From contig CAVSBE010000008.1 of assembly GCA_963726135.1 (NCBI GenBank), positions 1,302,001-1,366,000 of the forward strand: a stretch of DNA of 64,000 bases, read 5' to 3'. A program made the translations under genes and the position numbers. Below are positions 1 through 9,433 of this stretch, one piece after another. The number at the start of each line of letters is the position of its first letter. Position 1 is the first letter of the stretch. Source of the stretch: Bog-473 sp963726135 (lineage in GTDB: Bacteria; Actinomycetota; Acidimicrobiia; Acidimicrobiales; RAAP-2). Under the pieces are notes generated by a model. The model saw only the letters and a list, made by a program, of their open reading frames with translations. It searched no databases and had not been told where the DNA came from.

Positions 1-2
1 CA

Positions 3-887
3 GAGGCCGTTGAGTCAGCCCGCACGGCGGATGTCGCCATCATCTTCGTCGGTGGCCGATCCGGCCTCACACTGAAGTGCACCGTCGGCGAGGCGCGTGA
101 CGCCAGCGACCTCGGTCTCACTGGCGTGCAGCAAGACCTCGTCGACGCCGTGATGGACACCGGCACACCGACCGTCGTAGTGCTGATCAGCGGTCGCGTC
201 CACGCCATTCCTTCGATCGCCGAGCGCGTTCCGGTCGTCGTTCAGGCGTGGTTGCCGGGTGAAGAGGGCGGTCACACGATCGCCGACGTTCTGCTCGGGC
301 GGGCCGAGCCTCGTGGTCGCCTGCCCATCTCAATGCCACGCAGCGTGGGCCAAGTCCCGATCCACCACGACTTCCGCACCGGAGGCGGGCGGGCGCTCTT
401 CTACGGCGAGTACACCGATTCGCCAACCACGCCGCTGTTCGCATTCGGGCACGGACTGACCTACACCACCTTTGAGCACGGTGAGCTCGAGGTCGTGGCG
501 TCCGGAACCACCGCCGAGCCGGTGATACTGCTCGCCCGGGTCACAAACGTCGGTGACCGGAGAGGAACCGAAGTGGTGCAGCTCTACGTGCGTGACCTCG
601 TGGCCACGGTCGTGCGCCCGTACCAGCTGCTCGTCGGTTTCAGCCGGGTGGATCTCGATCCAGGCCAGTCAGCCACCGTCACCTTCGAGGTACACCCCAG
701 CCGTCTCGCCTTCTATAACGAGGCGATGCGGTTCGTCACCGAGCCGGGGGCCTTCCGTTTCTCCGTCGGCGGCGCCTCGAACTCGGCTAAAGGTCATGCC
801 ACGGTCGATCTCGCCGGCGAGATTGCCGAATATCGCCAGCGCGAAGTCGTCGCGACCTCCAGCCGGGTCGAGTGGTCGGCTCGTTAG
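3..887 (+). CDS. GH3-family beta-glucosidase, C-terminal part (5'-truncated)
   Basis: The frame is open from the first bases of the window, so the gene begins upstream and about 294 residues are visible. Two domains can be read. The first is the GH3 C-terminal alpha/beta domain, with a strand motif ADVAIIFVGG, the segment TPTVVVLISGRV and the LPGEEGGHTIADVLLG stretch that precedes LPISMPRS. The second is the fibronectin III-like C-terminal domain, recognisable by VTNVGDRRGTEVVQLYVRD and the ending FRFSVGG. Enzymes of this family remove terminal beta-linked glucose or xylose from oligosaccharides. The N-terminal catalytic barrel with the nucleophile Asp is outside the window, so substrate and export cannot be judged. 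The family call is firm; the exact specificity is open. Confidence 0.9.
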   Translation, partial: EAVESARTADVAIIFVGGRSGLTLKCTVGEARDASDLGLTGVQQDLVDAVMDTGTPTVVVLISGRVHAIPSIAERVPVVVQAWLPGEEGGHTIADVLLGRAEPRGRLPISMPRSVGQVPIHHDFRTGGGRALFYGEYTDSPTTPLFAFGHGLTYTTFEHGELEVVASGTTAEPVILLARVTNVGDRRGTEVVQLYVRDLVATVVRPYQLLVGFSRVDLDPGQSATVTFEVHPSRLAFYNEAMRFVTEPGAFRFSVGGASNSAKGHATVDLAGEIAEYRQREVVATSSRVEWSAR

Positions 888-1017
888 AGGGGTGGGAAGT
901 CGACTTGGCTCGGCATCTACCAACGGCAGCGCCGGATCGCCACTCCACTAACCAACCAATAGAACGGGACGTTGCGCTGCACTGGCCACAGGGTCCAGCT
1001 ATCAGAACCGCTTGGAG

Positions 1018-2400
1018 TCAGGTCCAATGAACACTCAGAACATTGGACTGGATGGCAACGCACGTCCCGACGACACCTGCCGTGGGGAGCATGAACCGCA
1101 CCGGCACCCACCATCGTTCCAGAGCAAGGGCAATCAGTCCGGCGATGCCTACGCAGCCGACAAGCGCGTAGCGACCTTCGTATGTGATCGTTTGCGTCGC
1201 CACGATCCACACGCTGAGCATTGCGGTAATCGAGATGGTGGCCAATGTGATAAGTACGTCGCGACGAATCTTCCTTCCGATGATGCCGAGGAGGACGACA
1301 AGAACCACGACCGTGATAGCGACGTCCACTGGCATCTTCCAGTGGAACTGATTCCGTCCAGACTCGTACCAGAACGAATGCATGACCATCCGTGGAACGT
1401 GCCAGAAAAATAAGCCCAGCGGATCCGTGCAATTTGTATGGCTGCCCGAAAAACGTTCAGAGAGCCCCGATTGTTGCTAGATAGTGGGAGGTCGCCGCCT
1501 GGCCAACGGATCGCCGTATCGAGCGGTGTTCTGGATGAGGTACCAGCCGCACGTCAGCGCTGCACCTCCGCCCGCCACGGCGAAAAGGGAAATTCGGCGC
1601 TTCCAGGAAGGTACTAGAAGAACAATGCCACGATCACGAGGCCCATCGGAAGAGCCGAAAGTTTGGTTGCCACGAGCAACTCCGAAAGTGGCGCCAACCC
1701 AAGCGATGTTCCAGAAGGTTGGGGACATGATGAATCTCAGAGCGAGATAGCCGAGGACCGCCCCCAAGAGATTCGCCAGATTGTCGTTGGTCACGAAGGC
1801 CGAAAGGAACACGAACCGCGGGAGGAAAGCGATAGTGGAAGCAGCCACGACCGGGGTCCACGGATCACTGCTCACCCGACGTATCGCCAGGAACACCACA
1901 AGAACGGTTGAGGCCGCGAGTGCGATATTGGGAAATCGGAGCCACGGCAGGAACCGATCATCAGAGGGGCTGTGGTTCAGGTACCTCTCCTTGATTCCGA
2001 AGAGAGCGTAGAGACTCGACCGCTCGTTCGACTGCGGCCTAGTCGGCAGTCCCGCCACCTTCTGCCATGCAGCCATGGCCAGGTAGTACACGGGGGCCTG
2101 CTGGACTTCGTCGTTGCTGCATGAAGGCCCTGCGCTGACGCCAAGAACGTATCGGCACTGTGTGTCGATCCCATACCAGTGTCCGCCGACGATCGATCTC
2201 GATGTTCTGAACGTGATCAGGTTCGTCCGCCGACTTCCAGGCGGGCGTCTTGATCGCGATGACACTGGAGAGGGCGACGAACACACGAGGACCAGCCCAA
2301 GTCCGACCCAGACCGGGCGTGGACTCCCAGGGCGAGATGGGTTGCCTCGTAGAGCCGTCGTCCCAGCGCCCGTTGAAACCTCTGAACTCAAGGTGTCCAA
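1018..2400 (-). pseudogene. DUF2142-like polytopic membrane protein, multiply frameshifted
   Basis: Read on the minus strand from a TTG near 2400, this matches the gene at 62803-64000 along its whole length. Shared landmarks are IKTPAWKSADEPDHVQNIE, GGHWYG, QQAPVYYLAMAAWQKVAG, the DPWTPVVAAS stretch, FVTNDNLANLLGAVLGYLALR, GWYLIQNTARYGDPLA and FWYESGRNQFHW. The SADEP.H motif near the N-terminus is typical of DUF2142 proteins, predicted multi-pass membrane proteins often found with surface-polysaccharide genes. The frame is lost and regained three times, at about 2285/2205, 1690/1625 and 1510/1455, and a stop codon lies in each out-of-frame reading. The C-terminal part (1018-1389) is a clean 123-codon hydrophobic stretch. 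It is either a decaying gene or carries clustered indel errors; as written it cannot give a full-length protein. Confidence 0.75.
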
Positions 2401-2742
2401 TGGAGACCGTTTAGTTCATGCCGATTGGATTAGCACACATCCTCGGCCAAACGCCCTGAAATGTCGTGAGGAGTGCCCCGTCGTGCCCGCTTGAGACTAG
2501 GTCAGTCTGTGGACGCATTGCCGACGACCACTGAGGGGCGACGGAAGCGCGGGAATACGGGCGAATTGGGTTGAGCACCAGGGTACGACCTCCGTCGAAG
2601 GTGCGGCCGGGGTCGTAACCAGAAACCCATTGGTGCTGATGTCAAGCAAACCCTTGGCGTTTTCGTCTATGGCGAGATCCGCCGCCACCAGACATCTTGC
2701 TCCCGCAGTGCCACTTTCGAGGTCCGCGTCGCCGGGAAGCGG
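2401..2742. other. Intergenic stretch, no gene recognised
   Basis: About 340 bases between the end of the desaturase gene and the start of the DUF2142 remnant. A 63-codon minus-strand frame (2497-2688) has no recognisable motif and no convincing ribosome binding site, so it is not called. Base composition is more AT-rich than in the genes to the right. Confidence 0.5.
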
Positions 2743-3921
2743 TCAGGCCATCTCGGGTTGGTGATCCCCTGATTGCAGAGAGTGAAACGCCTGTCGGTAC
2801 GACGAGATCAGCCCAACCTCTCGATACGGCAGATGGTGCTGCGCGCAGAACTCCCGGACAAACGGCTGCGCGTGCACCAGGTTGAGCCGCGGCATCGCCG
2901 GGAACAGATGGTGCTCAATCTGATAGTTGAGTCCCCCGTAGACCATCGTGATCAGGCGGCCGCCGGCAATGTTGCGTGCCGTGACCACCTGCCGGTGCGC
3001 AAAGGGCAGGTTCGCGGCCTTGGCGATGATGGGCATTCCCTTGTGGTTCGGCGCAAATGTGAACCCCAGATAGAGACCAAAGAGACACTGCTGAATGGCG
3101 ATGAACGCACAGGCCTTCACGGGAGGGAGCACCCAGAACACGATCGTCAGGTAGGCAATGGCGTTCCCGACGAGGAGCAGCAGCTCAATCGCCGCCAGCC
3201 GACCTCGGCGGCGGAGGACCGACTGCACGCTGGTCACGTGCAGGCCCATGCCTTGGAGAAGGAGGACGAACACAAAGAGTGGTCCCTGCAGACGATCCCG
3301 GATCCGAATTCGCGCCGGTCCGGACTCATTCGACGCAGTGACGCTGAACGCGATCAGGCCCGCCCCGATGTCCGGGTCCCTCCCCACCTCGTTGGGGTGC
3401 GCGTGATGCGCGTTGTGCTTGGGCACCCACCAGCCGATGCTCAGCCCGGTCAGCGCATTGCCGACCGTGAGCCCGATCAGCCGGTTGACTCGTGCCGAAC
3501 GAACGATCTCCTGGTGACCGGCGTCGTGCCCGAGAAAGACGACCTGGGTGAACAAGACGGCGAGAAGGACCGCGACAACTGCGCTGAGCCACGTGTTGCC
3601 CACGATGACGAAGGTGGCCCATCCCGCTGCGAAGGCGGCGATCGTGACCCCGATCTTCAAGCCGTAGCGGTAGGGGCGGTGGTCGAGCAGACCGGCCCGC
3701 CCGACCTGTTCCCGCAGTCGGGAGTACGCCCCGGGGAGCTCGTCAAGCGCGACGGCGGATCTGGGGTCCCTACCGGGGTCGAGCGTGGCGACGCCGAGCT
3801 GCGGAGACGATTCGAAAAACGCAGACCCGCTCATGAAGGTGGGTGTCGCAGTCTGATACCCATGGCCGACAGCGGGAGCACTGCGCACCGCTGAGCCGGT
3901 GTCCGTGCCGGTCGTCCTCAT
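2743..3921 (-). CDS. Membrane fatty acid desaturase (acyl-CoA/acyl-lipid type)
   Basis: A diiron membrane desaturase that introduces a double bond into fatty acyl chains. The three histidine boxes are intact: HDAGH, HNAHH about 36 residues later, and QIEHH close to the C-terminus. Hydrophobic segments surround them (ATFVIVGNTWLSAVVAVLLA; AIAYLTIVFWVL). The QIEHHLFP form of the third box places it with the DesA3/linoleoyl-CoA desaturase-like group, but without an N-terminal cytochrome b5 domain. I chose the ATG at 3921 because GAGGG lies just upstream; an ATG at 3963 would add 14 residues. With the 3921 start the protein is 392 residues. An electron-donating oxidoreductase partner is not encoded nearby. 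Confidence 0.9.
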   Translation of the reverse strand: MRTTGTDTGSAVRSAPAVGHGYQTATPTFMSGSAFFESSPQLGVATLDPGRDPRSAVALDELPGAYSRLREQVGRAGLLDHRPYRYGLKIGVTIAAFAAGWATFVIVGNTWLSAVVAVLLAVLFTQVVFLGHDAGHQEIVRSARVNRLIGLTVGNALTGLSIGWWVPKHNAHHAHPNEVGRDPDIGAGLIAFSVTASNESGPARIRIRDRLQGPLFVFVLLLQGMGLHVTSVQSVLRRRGRLAAIELLLLVGNAIAYLTIVFWVLPPVKACAFIAIQQCLFGLYLGFTFAPNHKGMPIIAKAANLPFAHRQVVTARNIAGGRLITMVYGGLNYQIEHHLFPAMPRLNLVHAQPFVREFCAQHHLPYREVGLISSYRQAFHSLQSGDHQPEMA

Positions 3922-4027
3922 GGGACCCTCGTTTCCGCTGATGGGGAGGACCAACGGTACCATCGGACCGAACGAACGCTCGATCAGCTGCGCCCGAACT
4001 GGTGACCAGGCCCGATGCGTGCGCCGT

Positions 4028-5424
4028 TCACGTCGGCGAAGCGGTCCGGCGGGAGCTCATGGCGTCGAGGGAGCCGTCGCCGGCGGCGCTCGCAGGCGCT
4101 GTCGTTTCCGTTGATGGGGCCACGAGGTGTGCGGAGACCACGTAGGACACGACAACCGCCACAATGATGAGCGGCATGAGGGCGATGCCGTCCGCCTCCA
4201 GGAGGAGCGACGCCAGGAGCACCGAGACCAACGGCAGGCCCAGCATGGCCACCGTCATCGCCCCGATGCCCGATGCCGACGCCGGCGATCATGGGAAGGC
4301 CGGGCAGGTGCGAGACGGCGATCCCGAACGCCGCCCCGATGAACATGCCGGGAAAGACGGGTCCGCCGCGGAACCCGCTCAGCGAGACGCTGTAGGCGGC
4401 GCCTTTGCAAAGCACGAGCACGACGAGCGCACCAGCCGACCAGGTCGCAGCATGCTGCACGAGGGTCGGGAGCGCGCTCTGCCCGGAGAAGAGCACAAAG
4501 GAGCTCGGCTTGCCGGTGATCTCGAAGAAGACGATGGCGAGGACGGCCACCACGAGACCGAGCACGGGGGTCAGCAGCACCTTGCGGCGCTCGATAACGG
4601 GTTGCAATGCGAGACCGCCGCGCTTGATGGCTGCCCCGAGGACCGCGGCTGCCACTCCGATGGCGATGGCCCACAGAAACTCGGCCCCGGTCGGAGAGCC
4701 GAAATGCGGTATCGGGCCGATGTTCAACGAGAAGGTGCCGTAGCCCGACCAGGCATCGAGTCCCACGAAGATCGAGCGTCCCGATGCCCGCCGCCAGCAG
4801 TCCCGGGACCAGGACCACGCCCAGGAGCGGGCCACCCAGCCCCGCGGCCTCCATGAGCAGGAAAGCACCGATGATCGGCGACCCGAGCAGTGTGGCGATG
4901 GCTGCGAAGCTGCCCGCCGCCCCGATGACCACGACGGCCATCTCCGGGGCGTCCTTCTTGATGAGATGCACGGCCAGGACGCCGAGCCCGCTGCCGATGG
5001 CGATGAGCGGCGCCTCGGGACCGAGGACGGCTCCGAGGCAGAGCGTCGCCAGTGAAGCGAGGAAGACTCCGGGGAGGTCGATGGGAGCTGTCGCACCGGA
5101 CGTCTTGAAGCCCTCGGCCGGCTTGTGGCCTCCGGTCCCGTGCAGGTATCGCAGCACCAATCCGACGATGAGGCCACTCAAGACGAGCGGCAGGACCGGC
5201 CACCATGCCGGCACCGAGGTCATCCAGTCTTTCGGCAGGGTCTGGAAGACGAACGTCTGGGCCTCCGCGACGAACTTGAGGTAGAAGTACGCGATGGCCG
5301 AGACCGGCGCCCCGATCACGGCAGCCAACACCAGCAGCGTCAGGTAGCTCCGGCTCCGGAGCAACGCCACCGGATCACTGGCCGGAGCTGCCGCGGGCGA
5401 GCCCGGAGTCCCAGGATCCGTCAC
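4028..5424 (-). pseudogene. ClC-family voltage-gated chloride channel, two frameshifts
   Basis: The three reading frames together spell one ClC chloride channel/transporter of about 460 residues. The first frame (GTG at 5424) gives transmembrane segments and GAVLGPEAPLIAIGSG, the counterpart of the conserved GxEGP filter element. The second gives the SIFVGLDAWSGYGTFS stretch and SGFRGGPVFPGMFIGAAFG, the third filter element. The last gives AMTVAMLGLPLVSVLLASL and the C-terminus. The first break, near 4771-4776, looks like one extra base between GTL and IFVGLD. The second is a 7-bp tandem duplication at 4262-4275, inside GVGIG/AMTV. Both are insertions, so they do not compensate. Without them the protein would be complete, so decay is recent or the lesions are sequence errors. 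Confidence 0.85.
4262..4275. repeat. 7-bp tandem duplication breaking the ClC gene
   Basis: CCCGATG occurs twice in direct succession on the plus strand. Removing one copy restores the ClC frame through GVGIGAMTVAMLG, so the duplication is the likely cause of the second frameshift. Confidence 0.8.
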
Positions 5425-5461
5425 GAGGGCAGCACCTCAGCGGAGACGGTTGGAGGATTCG

Positions 5462-5767
5462 TCAGCTGCCGGGGGTGTGGTGAGCCACCAGCTCGATCCA
5501 CGTGATGCTCGACGGTGGTCCGGTGATACCGCCCTTCGCCAGCGCCTCTCCGAGGCGGTCCTCCATGAACGTGGCCTGGTGCTCAGGGGTGTCCCAGATC
5601 TCGGTCACCACGAGGTGACCACTTTCGTTGAGCCCTGCGGCATGGACTTGGAGCCCGGGAGGCCAATCGCCCTCCCCCGTCGACGGGTCGATGCCGAGTG
5701 CCTCATTCACGGCGTCGTATTCCTTCGTCGTGATGCCCTCGAACTCCAAGATCACCTGTGCTGGCAT
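5462..5767 (-). CDS. Small dimeric alpha/beta-barrel (ABM-like) protein
   Basis: A 101-residue protein starting at an ATG preceded by GAGGTGG. The pattern is that of an antibiotic-biosynthesis-monooxygenase-like ferredoxin fold: an opening strand (QVILEFEGITTKEYDAVNEA), a middle strand around VHAAGLNESGHLVVTEIW and a helix DTPEHQATFMEDRLGEAL. Such proteins act as small oxygenases, as stress proteins or simply as dimeric binding folds; no catalytic residue can be assigned. It lies just downstream of the PhyH-like gene on the same strand (about 80 bp apart) and may share its transcript. Function is not known. Confidence 0.7.
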   Translation of the reverse strand: MPAQVILEFEGITTKEYDAVNEALGIDPSTGEGDWPPGLQVHAAGLNESGHLVVTEIWDTPEHQATFMEDRLGEALAKGGITGPPSSITWIELVAHHTPGS

Positions 5768-5849
5768 GTCGGTTCCACCTCGTCTCGCGGATCTCTGGTC
5801 ACCCATTATGTCTAGCTGGGCATTGCGGCGCACCGGGGTGATACCGGGA

Positions 5850-6734
5850 CTACGTGCGCGAGACCTCTCGGTACGGCGCGAGATCGATGCCCGGGTACCG
5901 GGCGGCCACGCCGTCGAGCGTGTCCTCGGTCCAATAGGGATCCCCCGGACGCGGGAAACCGAACAGGTCACGCTCTCGCACGGTGCACTGCGGCATGAAC
6001 TTGGCCCAACGCTCGGGTGATTGCTTGGGCCAGGCCATCTTGCCGCCCCATGTCGTCCCACGGACTTGGAAGTCGACGAGGATGGAGAAGCGTGATCTGC
6101 CCGCCTCGGTGATGTCCGAGCCTCGGTGCAGGATGTCGGTCCGGTAGACGAGGAGGCTCCCCGCCGGGCCCGTGCACGGCACTTCGGCCTCGGCCAGTGA
6201 TCCGAAGGGAAGGTACAGCGGCGTGTACGGGACGTCCTTGCCGGCGTCGTAGGGCACGATCCGCGTCGGTCCGTCTTGCTCGGTCACGTCCGACAGGAAG
6301 ATGAAGGTCGTGAGCTGTTGGTAGCGGGGCTCGGGACGCGGGACGACGAGGCTGTGACTGCCGAAGTCGCGGTGCAGCGGTTGGTCGTAGTCGACGGCGC
6401 CGGCGTACTTGGCCCACAGCTCCACCTTGTAGAGGTGGAGCTCGGTCGTCTCGAGGTAGCGCTCGGCCATGTCCACCAGGCCTGGGTGGACGGCGAGACG
6501 GTTGAGGTCCCAGGAACGGTACGGGAACTCCTCGACACCCGCGAACTGGCTCGCCCCGAAGCGGGCGAACCTCGCCGGCTCTGCGAAGTAGTCGCCGGGC
6601 TTCGGGAAGTGCAGCCACAGCGCATCCCGGGCCGCCGCCAGCTCCTCGGGACCGAGGAAACCCTCCACGAGCGAGAAGCCGCGCTCGCGCACCTCGGCGA
6701 GGGTGGCGTCGGATACCCGCATCGGCAGGCACAT
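5850..6734 (-). CDS. Phytanoyl-CoA dioxygenase (PhyH) family protein
   Basis: A 294-residue non-haem Fe(II)/2-oxoglutarate dioxygenase. The metal triad is visible: HRD in QPLHRDFGSHS (about residues 121-123) and the distal His in TDILHRGSD (about residue 203). It is followed by an Arg in GRSRFSILVDF, suited to binding the 2-oxoglutarate carboxylate. Family members hydroxylate carboxylic acids, amino acids or small natural products; the substrate here cannot be read. A second ATG at 6722 would shorten it by four residues. It is divergent from the alcohol dehydrogenase gene with a gap of about 55 bp, so the two may share a control region. Confidence 0.85.
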   Translation of the reverse strand: MCLPMRVSDATLAEVRERGFSLVEGFLGPEELAAARDALWLHFPKPGDYFAEPARFARFGASQFAGVEEFPYRSWDLNRLAVHPGLVDMAERYLETTELHLYKVELWAKYAGAVDYDQPLHRDFGSHSLVVPRPEPRYQQLTTFIFLSDVTEQDGPTRIVPYDAGKDVPYTPLYLPFGSLAEAEVPCTGPAGSLLVYRTDILHRGSDITEAGRSRFSILVDFQVRGTTWGGKMAWPKQSPERWAKFMPQCTVRERDLFGFPRPGDPYWTEDTLDGVAARYPGIDLAPYREVSRT

Positions 6735-6789
6735 TACGCCAGGTCGTTTCGAGGTGAGACGGTTGCCCGGCCGCGCCTACGCTCACGGC

Positions 6790-7977
6790 GTGCGCGCCGT
6801 CGTGTTCGATATGGCCGACCCGGCATTCCCCGCCTCGCTGGCGGATCTCCCGGACCCGGATCTTCCCAGCCAATCCTGGGCCCGGATCGCCGTGACGACA
6901 GGGGGGATCTGCGGCAGCGACCTCCACCTGTTCGCGCACAACACCGGCCCGTCGCCCACCTTGGCCTCCATCGGCACGTTTCCTTTCGTCCTTGGGCACG
7001 AGACGGCAGGTCGCGTGGTGGAGGCCGGCGCAGACTGCAGCGTCGTCGTCGGGACGCGGGTCGTGCTGGACCCGTGTATCCCCTGCCGGCCACGAGGGAT
7101 CGACCCGCCGTGCGCCAACTGCGCCCGCGGGTGGACGTCCTCGTGCCTGAACCTGGACAGCCGCATCGTCAGTTCGGGGCGCTCACTGGGCTACACCGAC
7201 GGTCTCGGTGGTGGCTGGGCCGAGACCGTGCTGGCGCACGAGTCGATGATCCACCCGCTCCCGGACGCGATCGAGGACCGCGGTGCCAGCCTCTACGAGC
7301 CGGTGTCCATCGCCTGCCATGGCCTCATGCGCGCCATGCCGGTCGACGGCGAGCCCGTGCTCATCGTCGGCGCCGGCATCATCGGTCTGGCCGCGCTCGC
7401 CGCGGTGCGAGGGCTGTTCCCGCGGTCGGAGGTCACGGTGCTGGCGCGTCACGCACATCAAGGCGCCGCCGCCGCAGCTTGCGGAGCCGATCACGTCGTG
7501 ATGAGCGATCCCGACAACGGCCACTGGGAGGAGCTGGCGACGCTCTCGGGAGCTCGAGTGGTCGGTCGCAAGCGGCACCAGATGCTCATGGGCGGGTTCC
7601 CCTACGTCGTGGAGGCCGTGGGATCACCCCAGTCCGTGACCGAGGCGCTGCGGGCGGTGGGCCACCGGGGCACCGTGTTGCTGCTCGGTGCGGCCGGCAT
7701 CAGCGAGGTCGACCTCACGCCGGTCTGGTACAAGGAAGCTGCCCTGGTCGGCTCCATCGACCACACCGTCGACGCCTCGTCGTCTCCCGGTTTGGCCGGC
7801 GGGCCGGATCGGCACTCGGTGGACCGCGCGCTCGATGTCCTGTCCGCCGGCCTGTTGCCCGACTCCGTCGTCGTCACGCACGAGTTCGCACTCGACGCCT
7901 ACCGCGAGGCCATCGAGACAGCGATCGACAGGAACACGTCCCACGCCATCAAGGTGGTGTTCCGACCCCAGACGTAG
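6790..7977 (+). CDS. Zinc-dependent alcohol dehydrogenase (MDR superfamily)
   Basis: A 395-residue medium-chain dehydrogenase/reductase. The catalytic-zinc region is seen in GGICGSDLHLF and LGHETAGRVVEAG. The structural-zinc cysteines are in CIPCRPRG and CANCARGWTSSC, and the Rossmann glycine motif is VLIVGAGIIGLAALAA. It probably oxidises an alcohol or reduces an aldehyde with NAD(P). The GTG at 6790 is preferred: it opens the usual VRAVVFDMAD strand and avoids overlap with the divergent PhyH gene. A longer frame upstream (ATG at 6703) would overlap it. The L-threonine/glucose dehydrogenase-like branch fits best, but the substrate is unknown. Confidence 0.88.
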   Translation: MRAVVFDMADPAFPASLADLPDPDLPSQSWARIAVTTGGICGSDLHLFAHNTGPSPTLASIGTFPFVLGHETAGRVVEAGADCSVVVGTRVVLDPCIPCRPRGIDPPCANCARGWTSSCLNLDSRIVSSGRSLGYTDGLGGGWAETVLAHESMIHPLPDAIEDRGASLYEPVSIACHGLMRAMPVDGEPVLIVGAGIIGLAALAAVRGLFPRSEVTVLARHAHQGAAAAACGADHVVMSDPDNGHWEELATLSGARVVGRKRHQMLMGGFPYVVEAVGSPQSVTEALRAVGHRGTVLLLGAAGISEVDLTPVWYKEAALVGSIDHTVDASSSPGLAGGPDRHSVDRALDVLSAGLLPDSVVVTHEFALDAYREAIETAIDRNTSHAIKVVFRPQT

Positions 7978-8079
7978 GACAACGTGGACCGGCTGAGACC
8001 GGCCGCACCCCCCGAGCCCGGGCCCAGCTTGTGACTTCTGCCCCTGGTCGGACAGGGCCGTCGGGGGTCGACTATCGGC

Positions 8080-8805
8080 ATGCGACGTCGACGCGGTGCC
8101 ACACTCAGAAGACTGCTTGTCGGGGGGGTATCCGTGGGTGCCGCCGGCGTACTGACATACCCGCGTTGGCGACCCTGGTGCCTGAGCTGGGGTGCCACCT
8201 CGGAGGAGGTCGGCATGACCCTTCCCGGAGACGAGCTCCTCACGGACCCCGACCTGGTCAGCACCCGGGCCATCAGCATCGACGCGCCCGCCGAGGGCAT
8301 CTGGCCGTGGTTGGTCCAGATGGGACCCGGCCGCGCCGGCGCCTACACCTATGACTGGATCGAGAACCTGGCGGGCCTGAACATGCACAGCGCGGACGAG
8401 ATCCTCCCCCAGTTCCAGAACCTCGAAGTCGGCGACGGTTGGCAGCTCGGCTCCAAGGGCCCTGTGCTCCGGGTGGCGTCGTTCGTGCCGGAATCGTCGC
8501 TGGTGCTCCGCTCCGACGACGGCCATTGGGTGTGGGTGTTCGCGCTGGTTCCCGACGAGACGGGCACCCGCCTCGTCAGCCGCAACCGGATCGGTCAACC
8601 GGGAGCCACGTGGATCGCCAGGATGCTCACTCGCTACGTGATGGAGCCGGGCAGCCTCGTCATGGAGCGCAAGATGCTCATCGGCATAAAGACACGGGCG
8701 GAGACGTCTCTCGTCCCTGTCCGATCCTCACCGTCGCTTCACGCGCAACCGACGAGTCGCCACCACGCGGCACCATCTCCGGGGGCGACCGCGTCGAGGA
8801 GCTGA
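8080..8805 (+). CDS. SRPBCC (START-like) domain protein with N-terminal membrane anchor
   Basis: The 241-residue product has a basic N-terminus (MRRRRGATLRRLL) and a short hydrophobic segment to about residue 25. An SRPBCC-type domain follows: ISIDAPAEGIWPWLVQMG is the usual first strand and helix, then GAYTYDWIENLAG and WVWVFALVPDETGTRLVSRNR. Such domains bind hydrophobic ligands in a deep cavity. The family normally ends soon after MERKMLIGIKTRAE. Here a low-complexity tail of about 37 residues runs on, overlapping the convergent gene by 67 bp, so the natural stop may have been lost or shifted. No function can be assigned beyond lipid-like ligand binding. Confidence 0.7.
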   Translation: MRRRRGATLRRLLVGGVSVGAAGVLTYPRWRPWCLSWGATSEEVGMTLPGDELLTDPDLVSTRAISIDAPAEGIWPWLVQMGPGRAGAYTYDWIENLAGLNMHSADEILPQFQNLEVGDGWQLGSKGPVLRVASFVPESSLVLRSDDGHWVWVFALVPDETGTRLVSRNRIGQPGATWIARMLTRYVMEPGSLVMERKMLIGIKTRAETSLVPVRSSPSLHAQPTSRHHAAPSPGATASRS

Positions 8806-9314
8806 GGATCGGCCACGACCTCGTCCCTTCGTAGGCCGGGGACCACCTTGTAGTGGATGGTGCCCCGGGGGCACACGAGTTCCAGCACGCGCCAGAGGGC
8901 ACGGGCGTAGAACTGTGCTGCGGCCGGACCGTCCCACTCGTACACGCCGCGGTAGCGCTCCTGCTCGTCGCGGTCGAGCCAGAGTTTGGAGACGAATCCC
9001 GGGAAACCGACGAACAGCGGCGTGTTCAAGATGCACTCCCACAGGAAGAGCGAGTGCCACCGGCCGCGCAGAAGGCGTAAGCGGAACTCGACCACAAGCA
9101 GGCACGGGTCGTCCGGGGGCGGCCTGTCGACGACCGTTTCCCGGAACACTGGCCCCGAGGTCCCGTCGGCGAACCGAAGACGCCTCCCGACGCGGTCCTT
9201 GGGTAGGTGGGTGGCGCGCCGCGCCAACAAGCGCCCGGTCTCCATCGCACAGCGCGCCACCGCCCGCGCCGCCGTGCCCCGGGGAAGTGGTCGCTGCTCG
9301 TCAACCTGCGTCAC
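8739..9314 (-). CDS. Unrecognised protein, possibly YdhR-like barrel
   Basis: A 191-residue protein with no transmembrane segment. I do not recognise it with certainty. The central part (FRETVVDRPPPDDPCLLVVE, WECILNTPLFVGFPGFVSKL, YRGVYEWDGPAAAQFYARA) recalls YdhR-type dimeric alpha/beta-barrel proteins, where a substrate-binding strand is followed by such a YEWD turn. The Arg/Ala-rich N-terminus (about 50 residues) has no match that I can name. It converges on the SRPBCC gene with overlapping 3' ends and diverges from the secreted glycosidase-like gene by about 120 bp. Confidence 0.6.
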   Translation of the reverse strand: MTQVDEQRPLPRGTAARAVARCAMETGRLLARRATHLPKDRVGRRLRFADGTSGPVFRETVVDRPPPDDPCLLVVEFRLRLLRGRWHSLFLWECILNTPLFVGFPGFVSKLWLDRDEQERYRGVYEWDGPAAAQFYARALWRVLELVCPRGTIHYKVVPGLRRDEVVADPQLLDAVAPGDGAAWWRLVGCA

Positions 9315-9433
9315 TCGTCGGACGCTACCCCGCTCGCACTCGCGACTCGCTCGTTCCTCGCTGTTCGCCCGGGGCCGACATCCGCACCCCTTGGGTCCGG
9401 GCCCGGCACGGCCTCCCTCGGTACGATGCCGAC

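Noticed and set aside
2497..2688. 63-codon minus-strand frame between desaturase and DUF2142 remnant
   Set aside because: No motif, no ribosome binding site and unlike codon choice; considered chance.
6276..8354. 692-codon plus-strand frame across the PhyH and alcohol dehydrogenase genes
   Set aside because: It runs antisense to one gene and out of frame through the other; only Arg-rich low-information sequence.
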